A DNA stretch of 64,000 nucleotides from the NCBI RefSeq assembly GCF_023100805.1, contig NZ_CP095855.1:5931001-5995000 (forward strand), in the 5' to 3' direction. This stretch comes from Chitinophaga filiformis. Lineage in GTDB: Bacteria > Bacteroidota > Bacteroidia > Chitinophagales > Chitinophagaceae. The notes beneath the pieces are model-generated. The model worked only from the letters and a program-made list of their open reading frames with translations, was not told the DNA's origin and did not search any database. The position numbers were made by a program, and so were the translations under genes. Below are positions 45,631 to 55,404 of this stretch, one piece after another; position 1 is the stretch's first letter, and each line of letters begins with the position of its first letter.

Positions 45631-45658
45631 TTTGTACAGATTTCTAAAGGTAAGTTTG
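45631..45658 (+). promoter_or_regulatory. Promoter of the PhnB-like gene
   Basis: TTTG (45631-45634) and TAAGTTTG (45651-45658), 16 bp apart, slightly closer than usual. The predicted start near 45664 gives a leader of about 25 nt to the ATG at 45689, which supports that start over the longer frame. Confidence 0.45.
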
Positions 45659-45688
45659 CTGTATCAACACACGCAAAAAATTACCGTT

Positions 45689-46159
45689 ATGCAAAAGATC
45701 ACTCCTTTCTTATGGTTCGATACCCAGGCAGAAGAGGCAGCGAAGCTGTATACTTCCCTTTTTACAAATTCATCTATCGGTAAGATCAGTCGTTATCCTC
45801 CTGGTATCCCGGGACAGGAAGGAAAAGTGATGACCGTGGAGTTCACCCTGGACGGGCAGGAATTCATAGCACTGAATGGCGGACCTCATTATTCCTTTAC
45901 TCCGGCAGTGTCAATGTTCATCAAATGTGAGACGCAAGAAGAAGTGGATCGGTTATGGGCAGCGCTCACAGAAGGGGGAACAGCAGACAGATGCGGGTGG
46001 CTGAAAGATAAGTTCGGCTTATCCTGGCAGGTAGTGCCGAATGGCTTGCAGGAGTTGTTGCAGGATAAAGATCCGGGCAGGGCGCAGCGAGCTGTCAGTG
46101 CCATGATGCAGATGCAGAAACTGGATATCGAGGTGCTGGAAGAAGCGGCAGCGGGATAA
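45689..46159 (+). CDS. PhnB/YjdN-like VOC protein
   Basis: 156 residues from ATG 45689. The frame extends upstream to 45632 but that part overlaps the promoter. The start QKITPFLWFDTQAEEAAKLYTSLFTNSSIGKISRY and the centre VMTVEFTLDGQEFIALNGGP are diagnostic of the PhnB-like ('3-demethylubiquinone-9 3-methyltransferase' domain) VOC group. The GWLKDKFGLSWQVVPN segment closes the fold. Despite the domain name these are not methyltransferases; the function is unknown. Single gene with its own promoter and terminator. Confidence 0.9.
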   Translation: MQKITPFLWFDTQAEEAAKLYTSLFTNSSIGKISRYPPGIPGQEGKVMTVEFTLDGQEFIALNGGPHYSFTPAVSMFIKCETQEEVDRLWAALTEGGTADRCGWLKDKFGLSWQVVPNGLQELLQDKDPGRAQRAVSAMMQMQKLDIEVLEEAAAG

Positions 46160-46178
46160 GATCTTTATTGATGATATG

Positions 46179-46211
46179 AAAAAGCCTGCCGGTTATAGCG
46201 GCAGGCTTTTT
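46179..46211 (+). terminator. Intrinsic terminator of the PhnB-like gene
   Basis: AAAAAGCCTGCCG (46179-46191) pairs with CGGCAGGCTTTTT (46199-46211) around a 7-nt loop. Confidence 0.9.
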
Positions 46212-46730
46212 ATTGTCTTCAACACATTACTTACCCAATCGCCATCATACTCCTTTACAATAAACGTCCGGAAATTAAACCGGATCCCCGCTCTATCCCG
46301 GGCGAATCATCAATATGCAGATCAATATTGAATACGGATGGCAACTTGGATGGTGTACTCATCTGTCCCATTAATCCCTATCATATTGTCATCAGATGCC
46401 TACCGTTTTGTCATGCTTTCATACAAGTTACACGACAATCTCCTTCAATCCGCCAAGGGGGCATACAAAAACAAAATATGACGAAGTCAATTAAATATAA
46501 TCCCTCCCAGCAGCTTATCCGGCACCCCTGATTTAACAAATTATACCCTTCCCCTTATCAAACACTTACTCTCTTTCCCCCCTGCGGTTAACATTTGTAC
46601 CCCTAATCACAAACAATACCGTCCCCTGGGTCTTAAAACGGACCGCTAAATTTGTCTCAACACGTTAGCAATAGAAACCATTAATAATATATTCTATCAG
46701 CAGCCAACAATAAATTATCAGATCAATTCC
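46212..46730 (+). promoter_or_regulatory. Upstream region of the GH31-susCD operon with a -7 box
   Basis: 519 bp without a credible gene. TAAATTTG at 46647-46654 is an exact -7 match and would start a leader of about 70 nt before the GH31 ATG; no good -33 partner is seen, as expected for an activated promoter. This is the place to look for the hybrid regulator's binding site. No repeated operator was identified by eye. Confidence 0.45.
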
Positions 46731-49592
46731 ATGGATATGAAGAAAAAGAGACTACTCCCGGTCCTGGCGTTTACCTTTTGCATGCAGTTCTGCTATGCTG
46801 GAAAGATTGAAAGATTTAAGGACGGTTTGCTCGTACGGTTAGAAAAATCTACCGCCGGAGGAGTTAAACAGGTACGGTTACAGGTAATCACTGACAACAT
46901 TATCAGGGTTACTGCCAGTCCGGCAGATTCTATTTCCGGAACGCCCAGTCTTATGGCTGTTGTAGGCGGTACCCGGGAAATAAAATGGACCAGCGAGGAG
47001 AAAAACAACCAGGTTACATTAAAGACAGGCACATTAACCGCCAGTATTGATCTGACTACAGGAGAAGTGGTTTTTAAAGATCTCAAAGGACAGGTGATCC
47101 TCCAGGAAAAACAGGGTGGTGGAAAGACCTTCACCCCTGCCGTGATCGATGGGAAGCCCCTTTACAAATTACAGCAGGTATTTGAATCGCCTGCCGGAGA
47201 GGCTTTTTATGGACTGGGTCAGCACCAGACGGGGTTAATGAACTATAAAGACCAGGATGTGGACCTTACCCAGTATAACTCTGTTGCGGTGATCCCCTTC
47301 CTCGTTTCCAGCAGACATTATGGTATACTCTGGGACAACTACTCTATTACCCGTTTCGGAGACGAAAGGCCGTATGAAGAACTGGGTAGTCTGCAGTTAT
47401 CAGATAAAAACGGTAAAGCCGGTGGCCTGACCGCTACCTATGCCCTGCGGAATAAACCAGACAGCATCTTCCTGCAAAGGCAGGAATCGCTGATCGACTA
47501 TACCTTCCTGCCCGATCTGAAGAAAATGCCAGCAGGCTACCCGATGGGAAATGGCGTGGTAACCTGGGAAGGCGATATCACCTCTCAGACCGGCGGACAG
47601 GAGAAATTCTATATGACAGCTTCAGGTTACATCAAAGTTTGGATCGACGGTGAGTTAAAACTCGACAAATGGAGGGAGGGATGGAACCCTGGCCCCTCCG
47701 TTTTCCGTCACCAGCTGGATAAGGGCAGAAAACACAGGCTTAAAGTGGAATGGATCCCTGAATCCAACCAGGCGTTTGTTTCCGTTAAACATCTCTCCCC
47801 TACGCCTGCAAAGCTGCAGAACAAGGCAGCGCTGACATCAGAGGCGGGCGAAAAGATAGACTATTATTTCGTGTACGGTCAGCAGACAGATGATGTCATC
47901 AATGGCTACCGCACCATCACTGGTAAAGCTGCTATCGTTCCTAAATGGGCATTGGGCTATTGGCAAAGCCGGGAGCGTTACAAGACCCAGCGTGATGTGA
48001 TCAGCACCGTACAGGAATTCCGCAAAAGACAGATACCGCTGGACAATATCGTTATGGACTGGTCTTACTGGAAAGAAGACGCCTGGGGCAGCCAGGAATT
48101 CGATCCACAGCGTTTCCCCGATGCGAAAGGCATGATCGATTCCCTGCACAATATTTATCATACCCACTTTATGATATCGGCCTGGCCTAAGTTCTATAAA
48201 GACATTCCGAACTACAAACTCTTTAACGATAAAGGCTGGCTCTATAAACAAAGCATTAATGACGGTATCAGGGATTGGATCGGCCAGGGATATGTATCTA
48301 CTTTCTACGATGCTTTCAATCCCGGCGCCCGTAAACTGTTCTGGCAACTGCTCAGCAAAAACCTGTTCAGCAAGGGCGTCGACGCCTGGTGGCTGGATGC
48401 TACAGAGCCGGATGTACTGTCGAACGCTAGTATCGACTACCGCAAACAACTGATGAACCCTACGGCGCTGGGGCCATCTGCACAATATTTCAACACCTAT
48501 GCCCTCCTGAATGCAAAAGGTATTTATGAAGGTCAGCGCCAGGAAAAGCCGGATCAGCGCGTGTTCATCCTGACCCGTTCCGCTTATGCCGGTATGCAGC
48601 GCTATGGAGCAGCTACCTGGAGCGGAGACATTGCTGCACGCTTTGATGAACTGGCAAGACAGATACCTGCAGGGCTGAATTTCAGCCTGTCAGGCATGCC
48701 CTATTGGACAACAGATATCGGCGGATTTTATGTGGAAGATAAATACGACCAGCCTGACCCACAGGGAGCAGACCTGGAGGAATGGCGGGAGCTGAATACA
48801 CGTTGGTTCCAGTACGGATCATTCTGCCCATTGTTCCGCTCGCATGGACAGTATCCTTATCGCGAACCATTCAACATTGCACCGGAAAATAGTGTCGAGT
48901 TGAACTCAATGGTGTATTATGATAAGCTACGTTATCGTTTGATGCCATATATTTATTCCCTTGCAGGACACACCTATCATCGTGGCTATACCATGATGCG
49001 TGCGCTGATCATGGACTTTGACAAGGATACAGCTGTCAGGAATATCGGTGATCAGTTCATGTTTGGTCCTTCACTGCTGATAAATCCGGTATATAGTTAT
49101 AAAGCCCGTACCCGTAAACTATATCTTCCTGCCAATACCGGCTGGTATGACCTTTACAAGGGCACTTATACTGAAGGTGGACAATACATTACCGCGGAAG
49201 CTCCGCTGGACAGGATCCCCGTATACGTAAAAGCAGGCAGCATTGTTCCTTTCGGTCCGGCTATGCAGTACACTGCACAACGTCCGGCCGATACGATCAC
49301 ACTGTATGTATATACAGGAGCAAATGGAAAATTCACACTTTACGAAGATGAGGGTGTTAATTATAATTACGAAAAGGGACAATACAGTACTATTAACCTT
49401 ACATACGACGAAGCAGGACAGACGCTGACTATTGGCAAACGGGAAGGCAATTTTCCCGGCATGCTGCAGCGCAGGACCTTCCGTATTGTGAAAGCAGGGA
49501 AAGACAAACCAGTGAGCATGGATTTCGGTAACAGCAACGCAACCCTTGTACCATATGATGGTGCAGAGAAAAAGATATCATTAAAAATTTAA
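46731..49592 (+). CDS. GH31 alpha-xylosidase-like enzyme with PA14-like insert
   Basis: 953 residues with a signal peptide (to about 23). N-terminal GH31 beta-sandwich (GLGQHQTGLMNYKDQDVDL), then a PA14-like insert at about 275-350 (FYMTASGYIKVWIDGELKL). The barrel has the nucleophile Asp556 in WWLDATEPD and the acid/base Asp633 in WSGD, and a C-terminal beta domain (GQYITAEAPLDRIPVYVKAGSI). A PA14 insert in GH31 is typical of alpha-xylosidases acting on long xyloglucan oligosaccharides (as in Cellvibrio Xyl31A). It should remove alpha-1,6-xylose from the non-reducing end. First gene of the operon with susC, susD and a lipoprotein. Confidence 0.9.
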   Translation: MDMKKKRLLPVLAFTFCMQFCYAGKIERFKDGLLVRLEKSTAGGVKQVRLQVITDNIIRVTASPADSISGTPSLMAVVGGTREIKWTSEEKNNQVTLKTGTLTASIDLTTGEVVFKDLKGQVILQEKQGGGKTFTPAVIDGKPLYKLQQVFESPAGEAFYGLGQHQTGLMNYKDQDVDLTQYNSVAVIPFLVSSRHYGILWDNYSITRFGDERPYEELGSLQLSDKNGKAGGLTATYALRNKPDSIFLQRQESLIDYTFLPDLKKMPAGYPMGNGVVTWEGDITSQTGGQEKFYMTASGYIKVWIDGELKLDKWREGWNPGPSVFRHQLDKGRKHRLKVEWIPESNQAFVSVKHLSPTPAKLQNKAALTSEAGEKIDYYFVYGQQTDDVINGYRTITGKAAIVPKWALGYWQSRERYKTQRDVISTVQEFRKRQIPLDNIVMDWSYWKEDAWGSQEFDPQRFPDAKGMIDSLHNIYHTHFMISAWPKFYKDIPNYKLFNDKGWLYKQSINDGIRDWIGQGYVSTFYDAFNPGARKLFWQLLSKNLFSKGVDAWWLDATEPDVLSNASIDYRKQLMNPTALGPSAQYFNTYALLNAKGIYEGQRQEKPDQRVFILTRSAYAGMQRYGAATWSGDIAARFDELARQIPAGLNFSLSGMPYWTTDIGGFYVEDKYDQPDPQGADLEEWRELNTRWFQYGSFCPLFRSHGQYPYREPFNIAPENSVELNSMVYYDKLRYRLMPYIYSLAGHTYHRGYTMMRALIMDFDKDTAVRNIGDQFMFGPSLLINPVYSYKARTRKLYLPANTGWYDLYKGTYTEGGQYITAEAPLDRIPVYVKAGSIVPFGPAMQYTAQRPADTITLYVYTGANGKFTLYEDEGVNYNYEKGQYSTINLTYDEAGQTLTIGKREGNFPGMLQRRTFRIVKAGKDKPVSMDFGNSNATLVPYDGAEKKISLKI

Positions 49593-49697
49593 GCACTTAC
49601 ATGAAGAAAAAGAAGTTTAACAACTAACACGTTGTGAATTGTATTCACGTATGACCATCAGATAAAAACAACCCGTAACTACTAACATTCTAACATT

Positions 49698-52600
49698 ATG
49701 AAAACTGCTTACAAAATCAGAGATTTTGTGACTGCCTGCATGATTCCCGTTTCATGCGGATTAAGCAGCCTGCTGCTGATGACGATGCTGTTGCCCGTCA
49801 ACGTGGCAATGGCGCAAACGGCTAAAAGAGCGCTTTCCGGAAAGGTGACTACCGGAAAAGACAACAGCCCTTTACCCGGCGCCAGCGTACGTATTAAAGG
49901 CACCAACAATGGTGCTATTACCGATGCCAACGGTAGCTTTAACCTGCAGGTGAGCGATAGTGACTCACTGGAGGTAAGCCTGGTGGGTTTCTCCAAACAG
50001 GTGATCTCTGCGAGAGGCAAATCGTCACTCACTGTGAGTCTCTCCGAAGGCGCTACCGGACTGGATGAGATCGTGGTGGTAGGCTATGGCACCGAAAAGA
50101 AAAAACTGGTAACCGGCGCTATTGACCATGTAAACACACAGCAGCTGGAACAGAACCATGCCCTGCGCGTTGACCAGGCTTTACAGGGACAAACACCCGG
50201 CGTACAGATCACTGCTACTTCAGCACAACCCGGAGAAGGCATGAAAGTGCGCATCCGTGGTACAAGTACTGTTGGTAACGCTGATCCTCTATATATCGTG
50301 GATGGTGTACCTACTTCCGACATCAGCTACCTGAACGCCTCCGACATTGCTGCGATGGATGTACTGAAAGATGCGGCATCCTCCGCTATCTACGGTGCAA
50401 GGGCAGCCAATGGCGTTGTACTGGTGACCACCCGTAAAGGCCGTGCGGGAAGCATGAAAATGTCTTACGACACCTACTATGGTATACAGAATCCTTCACA
50501 TAAAGTATCTGTGCTCAATGCACACGACTATGGCGTGATCATGAACGAGATGGCCATTAACTCCGGCTCCGTTCCTTATTTCACCCTCGATCAGCTCAGT
50601 AAACTGGGCAAAGGTACTGACTGGCAGGAGGCGATCTACAACAAGAAAGCGCCCATGCAGAATCATTCCCTGGCATTCGCCGGTGGTAATGAAACTTCTG
50701 TGTTCTCTTCTTCCGTTGCCTATACAAAACAGGACGGTGTGATCGGCCTGAAGGATCAGTCGCAGTACGACAGGCTATCCTTCCGCATGAACAGCGAGCA
50801 CAAAATGTACAAGGACATTGTGATATTCGGCGAAAACGTGACCTATACACAATCCCGTAAACGAGGTGTTGGTGTGGGCAATATCTACGGCAATGCTATC
50901 CGTTCTGCGTTCACAGTAAGCCCGCTGTTCCCGGTATACAATCCTGACGGCAGCTACGCAAAGTCTACTTTCAACGTGCAGGAAGCCAACCCGGTGGCTG
51001 TGATGGATTATCAGAACCAGAACAAATCCAGGACTGACCGTATCATGGGTAATACCTACCTGCAGGTATCTCCTGTTAAGGGACTGACATTACGTACTGA
51101 TTTCGGTATTGATGTGAGCAATAACGATTCAAGAAGTTATACGCCGATATACAACCTGTCTACCAACGTGGTGAATGAACATTCCCGCGCTACGCAGGGC
51201 ATCTACCGTACACATACCTGGAACTGGGATAACACCATCAACTACCAGCGTGATTTCGGCAAACATAATGTAGGCGTACTGGTAGGTATGAACTCCAACG
51301 AAACAAAAACTTCTTATCTGAACGGTTATAAACAGGACCTGACCAAGGAAGGACTGGATAATGCCGTTATTGACAACGGTACTACAGACAGCACACAACG
51401 TATCTTTGGCGCCGACAGTTCTGCTACACTCTATTCTTATTTCGGACGTATCAGCTATTCCTATGCTGATAAATATATGTTCACTGCCGTGGTAAGATCG
51501 GATGCGTCTTCCCGTTTTGGAGCGAACAACCGCAGAGGTACTTTCCCATCTTTCTCTATTGGCTGGGTACCTACTAATGAAGATTTCTTCAAACTCTCCT
51601 GGCTCGACTTCCTGAAAGTACGCGCAGGCTGGGGACGGAACGGTAACCTTCCTACAGGATATTATCAGTACCTGTCTACCATCTCAACACAATACCTGGG
51701 GTATTATTTTGGCAGCGGCGACCTTCCTTTTATTGGTGCAGCGCCTGTCAAGATATCTAACCCTGATCTGAAATGGGAAACTTCAGAACAGGCCAACGTG
51801 GGTATCGATGCGACACTTTTCAGAGACTTCAACCTGACAGTAGATGTGTACCGTAAGACAACAAAAGACTGGCTGGTACCAGTGAACGTACCTGCTGTTT
51901 CCGGGGCATCAACTGTACTGATCAATGGAGGTAATGTGCGTAACCAGGGTGTGGAGGTTTCCCTGGGCTACAATCACACCTTCAATGGCCTGACAGTAGG
52001 TGTGAATGGTAATATCGGTGTGAACCGCAACGAGATCACCGATATCCCCAACCGGGAAAAGATCATCAACGGTTCAACGGGCATCACCTTTGCCAGTATG
52101 CCGGAATTTTACCGTGCGCAGGTGGGCTTCCCAATGGGTTATTTCTACGGATACAAGACAGCAGGCATCTTCCAGAATGAAAATGAAGTAGCGTCCTATG
52201 TAAGTAAAGACGGTAAGAAAATACAGCCTAATGCCCTTCCTGGTGATGTTCGTTTCCAGGACCTGAACGGAGACGGTGTGATCGATAGCAAGGATGAAAC
52301 GCAGATCGGTAATCCTTATCCTAAGTTCACTTATGGCCTGAACTTCAACCTGGGGTATAAAGGATTCGATTTCTCTGCTTCATTGTATGGCAACTATGGC
52401 AACCAGATATGGGACGGAACGCATGATTTCTCCAGCCCGCTCAGCAACTACAGGACAGAAATACTGGGCCGCTGGACCGGCGAAGGCACTTCTAACCGCA
52501 TTCCGCGTGTAACAGATGGCGCTGAACTGAACCAGAACTGGATCCGCTCTTCCGATCTATATGTACACAATGCATCTTTCCTGCGTGTAAAAAGCCTTAA

Positions 52601-52811
52601 CCTGGGATATGATTTCAAAAAGGTGTTACACACCTTGCCTTTACAACAGCTGAGATTATACGTTTCTGCTACCAACCTGTTCACTTTTACTCCTTACAAA
52701 GGGGTAGATCCTGAAGTAGGTTATGGCCCTACCGGATGGGCTTCCGGTATAGACCTGGGTACTTATCCGCAACCTAAGACAGTACTGGTTGGTCTGAACG
52801 TTAAATTCTAA
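49698..52811 (+). CDS. SusC/RagA-family TonB-dependent transporter (third pair)
   Basis: 1037 residues: long signal region (to about 41, NVAMAQ), CarboxypepD_reg-like domain (about 45-120, LSGKVTTGKDNSPLPGASV), plug (EIVVVGYGTEKKKLVTGAI, VRIRGTSTVGNADPLYIVDG, VLKDAASSAIYGARAANGVV) and barrel ending TVLVGLNVKF. No STN domain, as expected for a system run by a hybrid two-component regulator. Located 105 bp after the GH31 gene and 18 bp before susD, in one operon. The likely cargo is the oligosaccharide that GH31 trims. Confidence 0.96.
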   Translation: MKTAYKIRDFVTACMIPVSCGLSSLLLMTMLLPVNVAMAQTAKRALSGKVTTGKDNSPLPGASVRIKGTNNGAITDANGSFNLQVSDSDSLEVSLVGFSKQVISARGKSSLTVSLSEGATGLDEIVVVGYGTEKKKLVTGAIDHVNTQQLEQNHALRVDQALQGQTPGVQITATSAQPGEGMKVRIRGTSTVGNADPLYIVDGVPTSDISYLNASDIAAMDVLKDAASSAIYGARAANGVVLVTTRKGRAGSMKMSYDTYYGIQNPSHKVSVLNAHDYGVIMNEMAINSGSVPYFTLDQLSKLGKGTDWQEAIYNKKAPMQNHSLAFAGGNETSVFSSSVAYTKQDGVIGLKDQSQYDRLSFRMNSEHKMYKDIVIFGENVTYTQSRKRGVGVGNIYGNAIRSAFTVSPLFPVYNPDGSYAKSTFNVQEANPVAVMDYQNQNKSRTDRIMGNTYLQVSPVKGLTLRTDFGIDVSNNDSRSYTPIYNLSTNVVNEHSRATQGIYRTHTWNWDNTINYQRDFGKHNVGVLVGMNSNETKTSYLNGYKQDLTKEGLDNAVIDNGTTDSTQRIFGADSSATLYSYFGRISYSYADKYMFTAVVRSDASSRFGANNRRGTFPSFSIGWVPTNEDFFKLSWLDFLKVRAGWGRNGNLPTGYYQYLSTISTQYLGYYFGSGDLPFIGAAPVKISNPDLKWETSEQANVGIDATLFRDFNLTVDVYRKTTKDWLVPVNVPAVSGASTVLINGGNVRNQGVEVSLGYNHTFNGLTVGVNGNIGVNRNEITDIPNREKIINGSTGITFASMPEFYRAQVGFPMGYFYGYKTAGIFQNENEVASYVSKDGKKIQPNALPGDVRFQDLNGDGVIDSKDETQIGNPYPKFTYGLNFNLGYKGFDFSASLYGNYGNQIWDGTHDFSSPLSNYRTEILGRWTGEGTSNRIPRVTDGAELNQNWIRSSDLYVHNASFLRVKSLNLGYDFKKVLHTLPLQQLRLYVSATNLFTFTPYKGVDPEVGYGPTGWASGIDLGTYPQPKTVLVGLNVKF

Positions 52812-52829
52812 TCCGGTAAATCAATCCAC

Positions 52830-54395
52830 ATGAAAAAGATCTTCGCATCCATTATAGCAATTGCACTCTTTGCTGCCTGCAGTAAAGACTTCCTGGAGCT
52901 TTCGCCTGTAGATGAACAGACGGAATCCTCCTTTTACCAGACACCGGCACAGGCTTTACAGGCGCTGGTGTCCATATACAGTCAGCTCAATATCGGTGAC
53001 TACGATAATATTCACCTGGTATCGGAACTGGCCAGTGATGACTGCTTTGGCGGTGGTGGTACTTCTGACCTTGTATGGAAACAGTGGGACCGCTTCCAGG
53101 AAGCGTCAAATATGAACCTGGGTCTCTGGCAGAGAGGTTACACCGGCATTTACAGAGCGAATGTATTACTCTCCAAAATAGGCGGCGTGAACTGGGGCGC
53201 AGACACCACCCTGAAAACCACCTACACTGCTGAAGCGCGCTTCCTGAGAGCGTACTTCTACTTCGACCTGGTACGTGTATTCGGCAATATTCCACTGGTA
53301 ACCAAACCACTCACTGTTTCCGAGTATAATATGCCGCAGGCTGCTCCGGCTGACATATACAAACTGATAGCCGAAGACCTGCAATATGCAGCCAATAATC
53401 TGCCTGCTACTGCTTACCAGGGCATTTCACCCAACAATTATGGCCGTGTGACCAAATGGGCCGCACAGTCACTGCTGGGCCGTGTATACCTTTACTATAC
53501 CGGTTACTATAATCAGCCGGACCTGGCGGGTGTTGTTACCAAAACACAGATGATCAGTTACCTCGACAACGTCATCAATGCAAGCGGCTACGGGCTCGTA
53601 GACAGCTTTCCCCGCCTGTGGCAGGCATCCGGAAAGTCTTTCGTAGGAGAAGACAATAAAGAAACGGTGTGGTCTATCAAATTTACATACAAAGGCCTCG
53701 GCAACTGGGACCAGCATAATGGTAACCGTATGCAGGTGGATATCGGCATCCGCAGCCAGGTGCTGAATCCTTACTATAAAGGATGGGGCGCCGGTACGGT
53801 AACGCCCAAATTATGGAACGCCTACGACGCGACTGATACCCGTAGAGGGGCCAGCATCATTTCCATCGAGGATGAAAACCTGACGGCCTATTCAGTCGGC
53901 GACCAGGCACAGTACACCGGTTATTTCTGGAAAAAATATATGCCCTTGAATGATGGCAATGCAGATAGCAAGGGAGGTAATTTTCAGATCGATAACTATT
54001 TTGATGATATCATTATCCGCTATTCAGACGTACTGCTGATGGCGGCAGAACTGAATCTCGACGTTGATCTCTCCAAGGCGCAGAACTACTACAACCAGGT
54101 ACGTGACAGGGCATTCCTGAACACCACCAGCCGTAAGACCCTGACCGGCGATGCCAATGGCAAAAAGCTGATCATGGAAGAACGCCGCCTGGAATTTGCA
54201 CTGGAAGGACAGCGCTACTGGGATCTGCTGCGTCAGGGCCTGAGCGTAGCCAAAGCCGCTATTGACAACAGCGGCAGCGATAGCCAGTTCGACGTGAATT
54301 TCCGTACAGAAACACAGGGATTGTTTAAGATCCCCGAACAGGAGATCAACCTGTCAAGCGGCGTTTACAAACAAAATACCGGCTGGTCTAACTAA
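52830..54395 (+). CDS. SusD/RagB-family lipoprotein (third pair)
   Basis: 521 residues with a lipoprotein signal and Cys17 (IALFAACSKDFLELSP). SusD landmarks: TESSFYQTPAQALQALVSIYSQL, AEARFLRAYFYFDLVRVFGNIPLV, GRVTKWAAQSLLGRVYLYYTGYY, the C-terminal IMEERRLEFALEGQRYWDLLRQG block and the final LFKIPEQEINLSSG. It forms the outer-face lid of the preceding SusC. Its stop overlaps an ATG of the next frame (TAATG at 54393-54397), although the next gene more likely starts at 54422. Confidence 0.96.
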   Translation: MKKIFASIIAIALFAACSKDFLELSPVDEQTESSFYQTPAQALQALVSIYSQLNIGDYDNIHLVSELASDDCFGGGGTSDLVWKQWDRFQEASNMNLGLWQRGYTGIYRANVLLSKIGGVNWGADTTLKTTYTAEARFLRAYFYFDLVRVFGNIPLVTKPLTVSEYNMPQAAPADIYKLIAEDLQYAANNLPATAYQGISPNNYGRVTKWAAQSLLGRVYLYYTGYYNQPDLAGVVTKTQMISYLDNVINASGYGLVDSFPRLWQASGKSFVGEDNKETVWSIKFTYKGLGNWDQHNGNRMQVDIGIRSQVLNPYYKGWGAGTVTPKLWNAYDATDTRRGASIISIEDENLTAYSVGDQAQYTGYFWKKYMPLNDGNADSKGGNFQIDNYFDDIIIRYSDVLLMAAELNLDVDLSKAQNYYNQVRDRAFLNTTSRKTLTGDANGKKLIMEERRLEFALEGQRYWDLLRQGLSVAKAAIDNSGSDSQFDVNFRTETQGLFKIPEQEINLSSGVYKQNTGWSN

Positions 54396-54421
54396 TGTTG
54401 AATCATTCAAAAAACTGCAGT

Positions 54422-55186
54422 ATGAAAAAATTTATCACCTTATCCCTGCTTGCATTATCGGCGATGCTGGCGTCCTGTACAAAGGAAGATGAAGAGAGCC
54501 TGGGCGGACCATCCATTGCCAAAAGCGATGTAAAATTCTCCGTTACACAGCAACAGGGACATGACAATATAGTAATGTTAAACAGCCTTACACAAGGCGG
54601 TTATATCCCCTACTGGGAATTTAACGGTGGCTTCTCCAAGAAGAAACAGGATACGATCAACCTGCCTTTTGCAGGCGACTATAATATCCGTTATACCATC
54701 TATACACAAGGAGGTCCGATGGCAGATTCTGCGAAGATCACGGTATCACAAAACGATCCACAATACTTTTCCAGTCCTATGTGGAACCTGCTGGCCAATG
54801 CACAGGATGGTAAGACCTGGGTATGGGCATCAGATATTCCGGGAGGCATCTGTTATGGCAACGGATCGGGCGGCGCCACAGCACCTGAATGGTGGCAGAA
54901 CGGCATTGCCTACCTGACGGAAAAGGGAGTTGCTGCAGATGAGATGACCTTCGATCTGAAGGGCGCCAAAAACTATACATTTACCCATGCGGGTGCGTCA
55001 CAGAAAGCAATATTTGAACTTGATACTTTAAATAAGACGTTGAAGATAACAGGTAGTGATATCAGCCTCGGTAACAAGGTTACTTACGTGATAGTAAAAC
55101 TGACTGCCGACGAACTCACCCTGGCACAGCAGGGTGATGGCTGGAGAAACATCTGGATGTACAAAAGGAAGGGATTTAATTATTAG
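54422..55186 (+). CDS. Surface lipoprotein, probable glycan-binding SusE/F-position protein
   Basis: 254 residues from ATG 54422, giving a standard lipoprotein signal with Cys19 (SAMLASCTKEDEES). The TAATG-coupled start at 54395 would add 9 residues. The acidic residues after the Cys fit a surface-export signal of Bacteroidota lipoproteins. The N-terminal half looks like a PKD/Ig-type fold (GGYIPYWEFNGGFSKKKQDTINLPFAGDYNIRYTIYTQGG in parts). The second half is aromatic-rich (KTWVWASD, EWWQNG) and could form a binding face. Position after susD suggests a surface glycan-binding protein, but no direct homology is recognised. A terminator follows. Confidence 0.8.
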   Translation: MKKFITLSLLALSAMLASCTKEDEESLGGPSIAKSDVKFSVTQQQGHDNIVMLNSLTQGGYIPYWEFNGGFSKKKQDTINLPFAGDYNIRYTIYTQGGPMADSAKITVSQNDPQYFSSPMWNLLANAQDGKTWVWASDIPGGICYGNGSGGATAPEWWQNGIAYLTEKGVAADEMTFDLKGAKNYTFTHAGASQKAIFELDTLNKTLKITGSDISLGNKVTYVIVKLTADELTLAQQGDGWRNIWMYKRKGFNY

Positions 55187-55211
55187 TTTACGGGATGTAA
55201 GATGGAAGAAA

Positions 55212-55250
55212 AAAGGGATGAGGTTTCGTACTTCATCCCTTTATTTTTTT
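55212..55250 (+). terminator. Terminator of the GH31-susCD operon
   Basis: AAAGGGATGA (55212-55221) pairs with TCATCCCTTT (55233-55242), followed by ATTTTTTT. It is 25 bp after the lipoprotein stop. Confidence 0.88.
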
Positions 55251-55307
55251 TGAAAATTTGAAGGAAAATTTTGAGAACCGAAGAAAAGATGTATTTTAGT
55301 GGTATAG

Positions 55308-55352
55308 AAAAAGCCACCCTTGATGTCATACGTCAGGGGTGGCTTTTTTTTT
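55308..55352 (+). terminator. Second, tandem intrinsic terminator
   Basis: AAAAAGCCACCCTTGA (55308-55323) pairs with TCAGGGGTGGCTTTTT (55333-55348) with one G-T pair, then more Ts. It lies 57 bp after the first terminator, isolating the operon from the DUF6934-like genes. Confidence 0.88.
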
Positions 55353-55404
55353 ATAATAATATGTTCAGCAAGGACGAACCATTGTTTATGCTAATACCTG
55401 TGAA

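Noticed and set aside
46328..46531. 67-residue plus-strand frame upstream of the GH31 gene
   Set aside because: No family resemblance, no promoter at a useful distance, composition like non-coding DNA, and it lies in the operon's control region.
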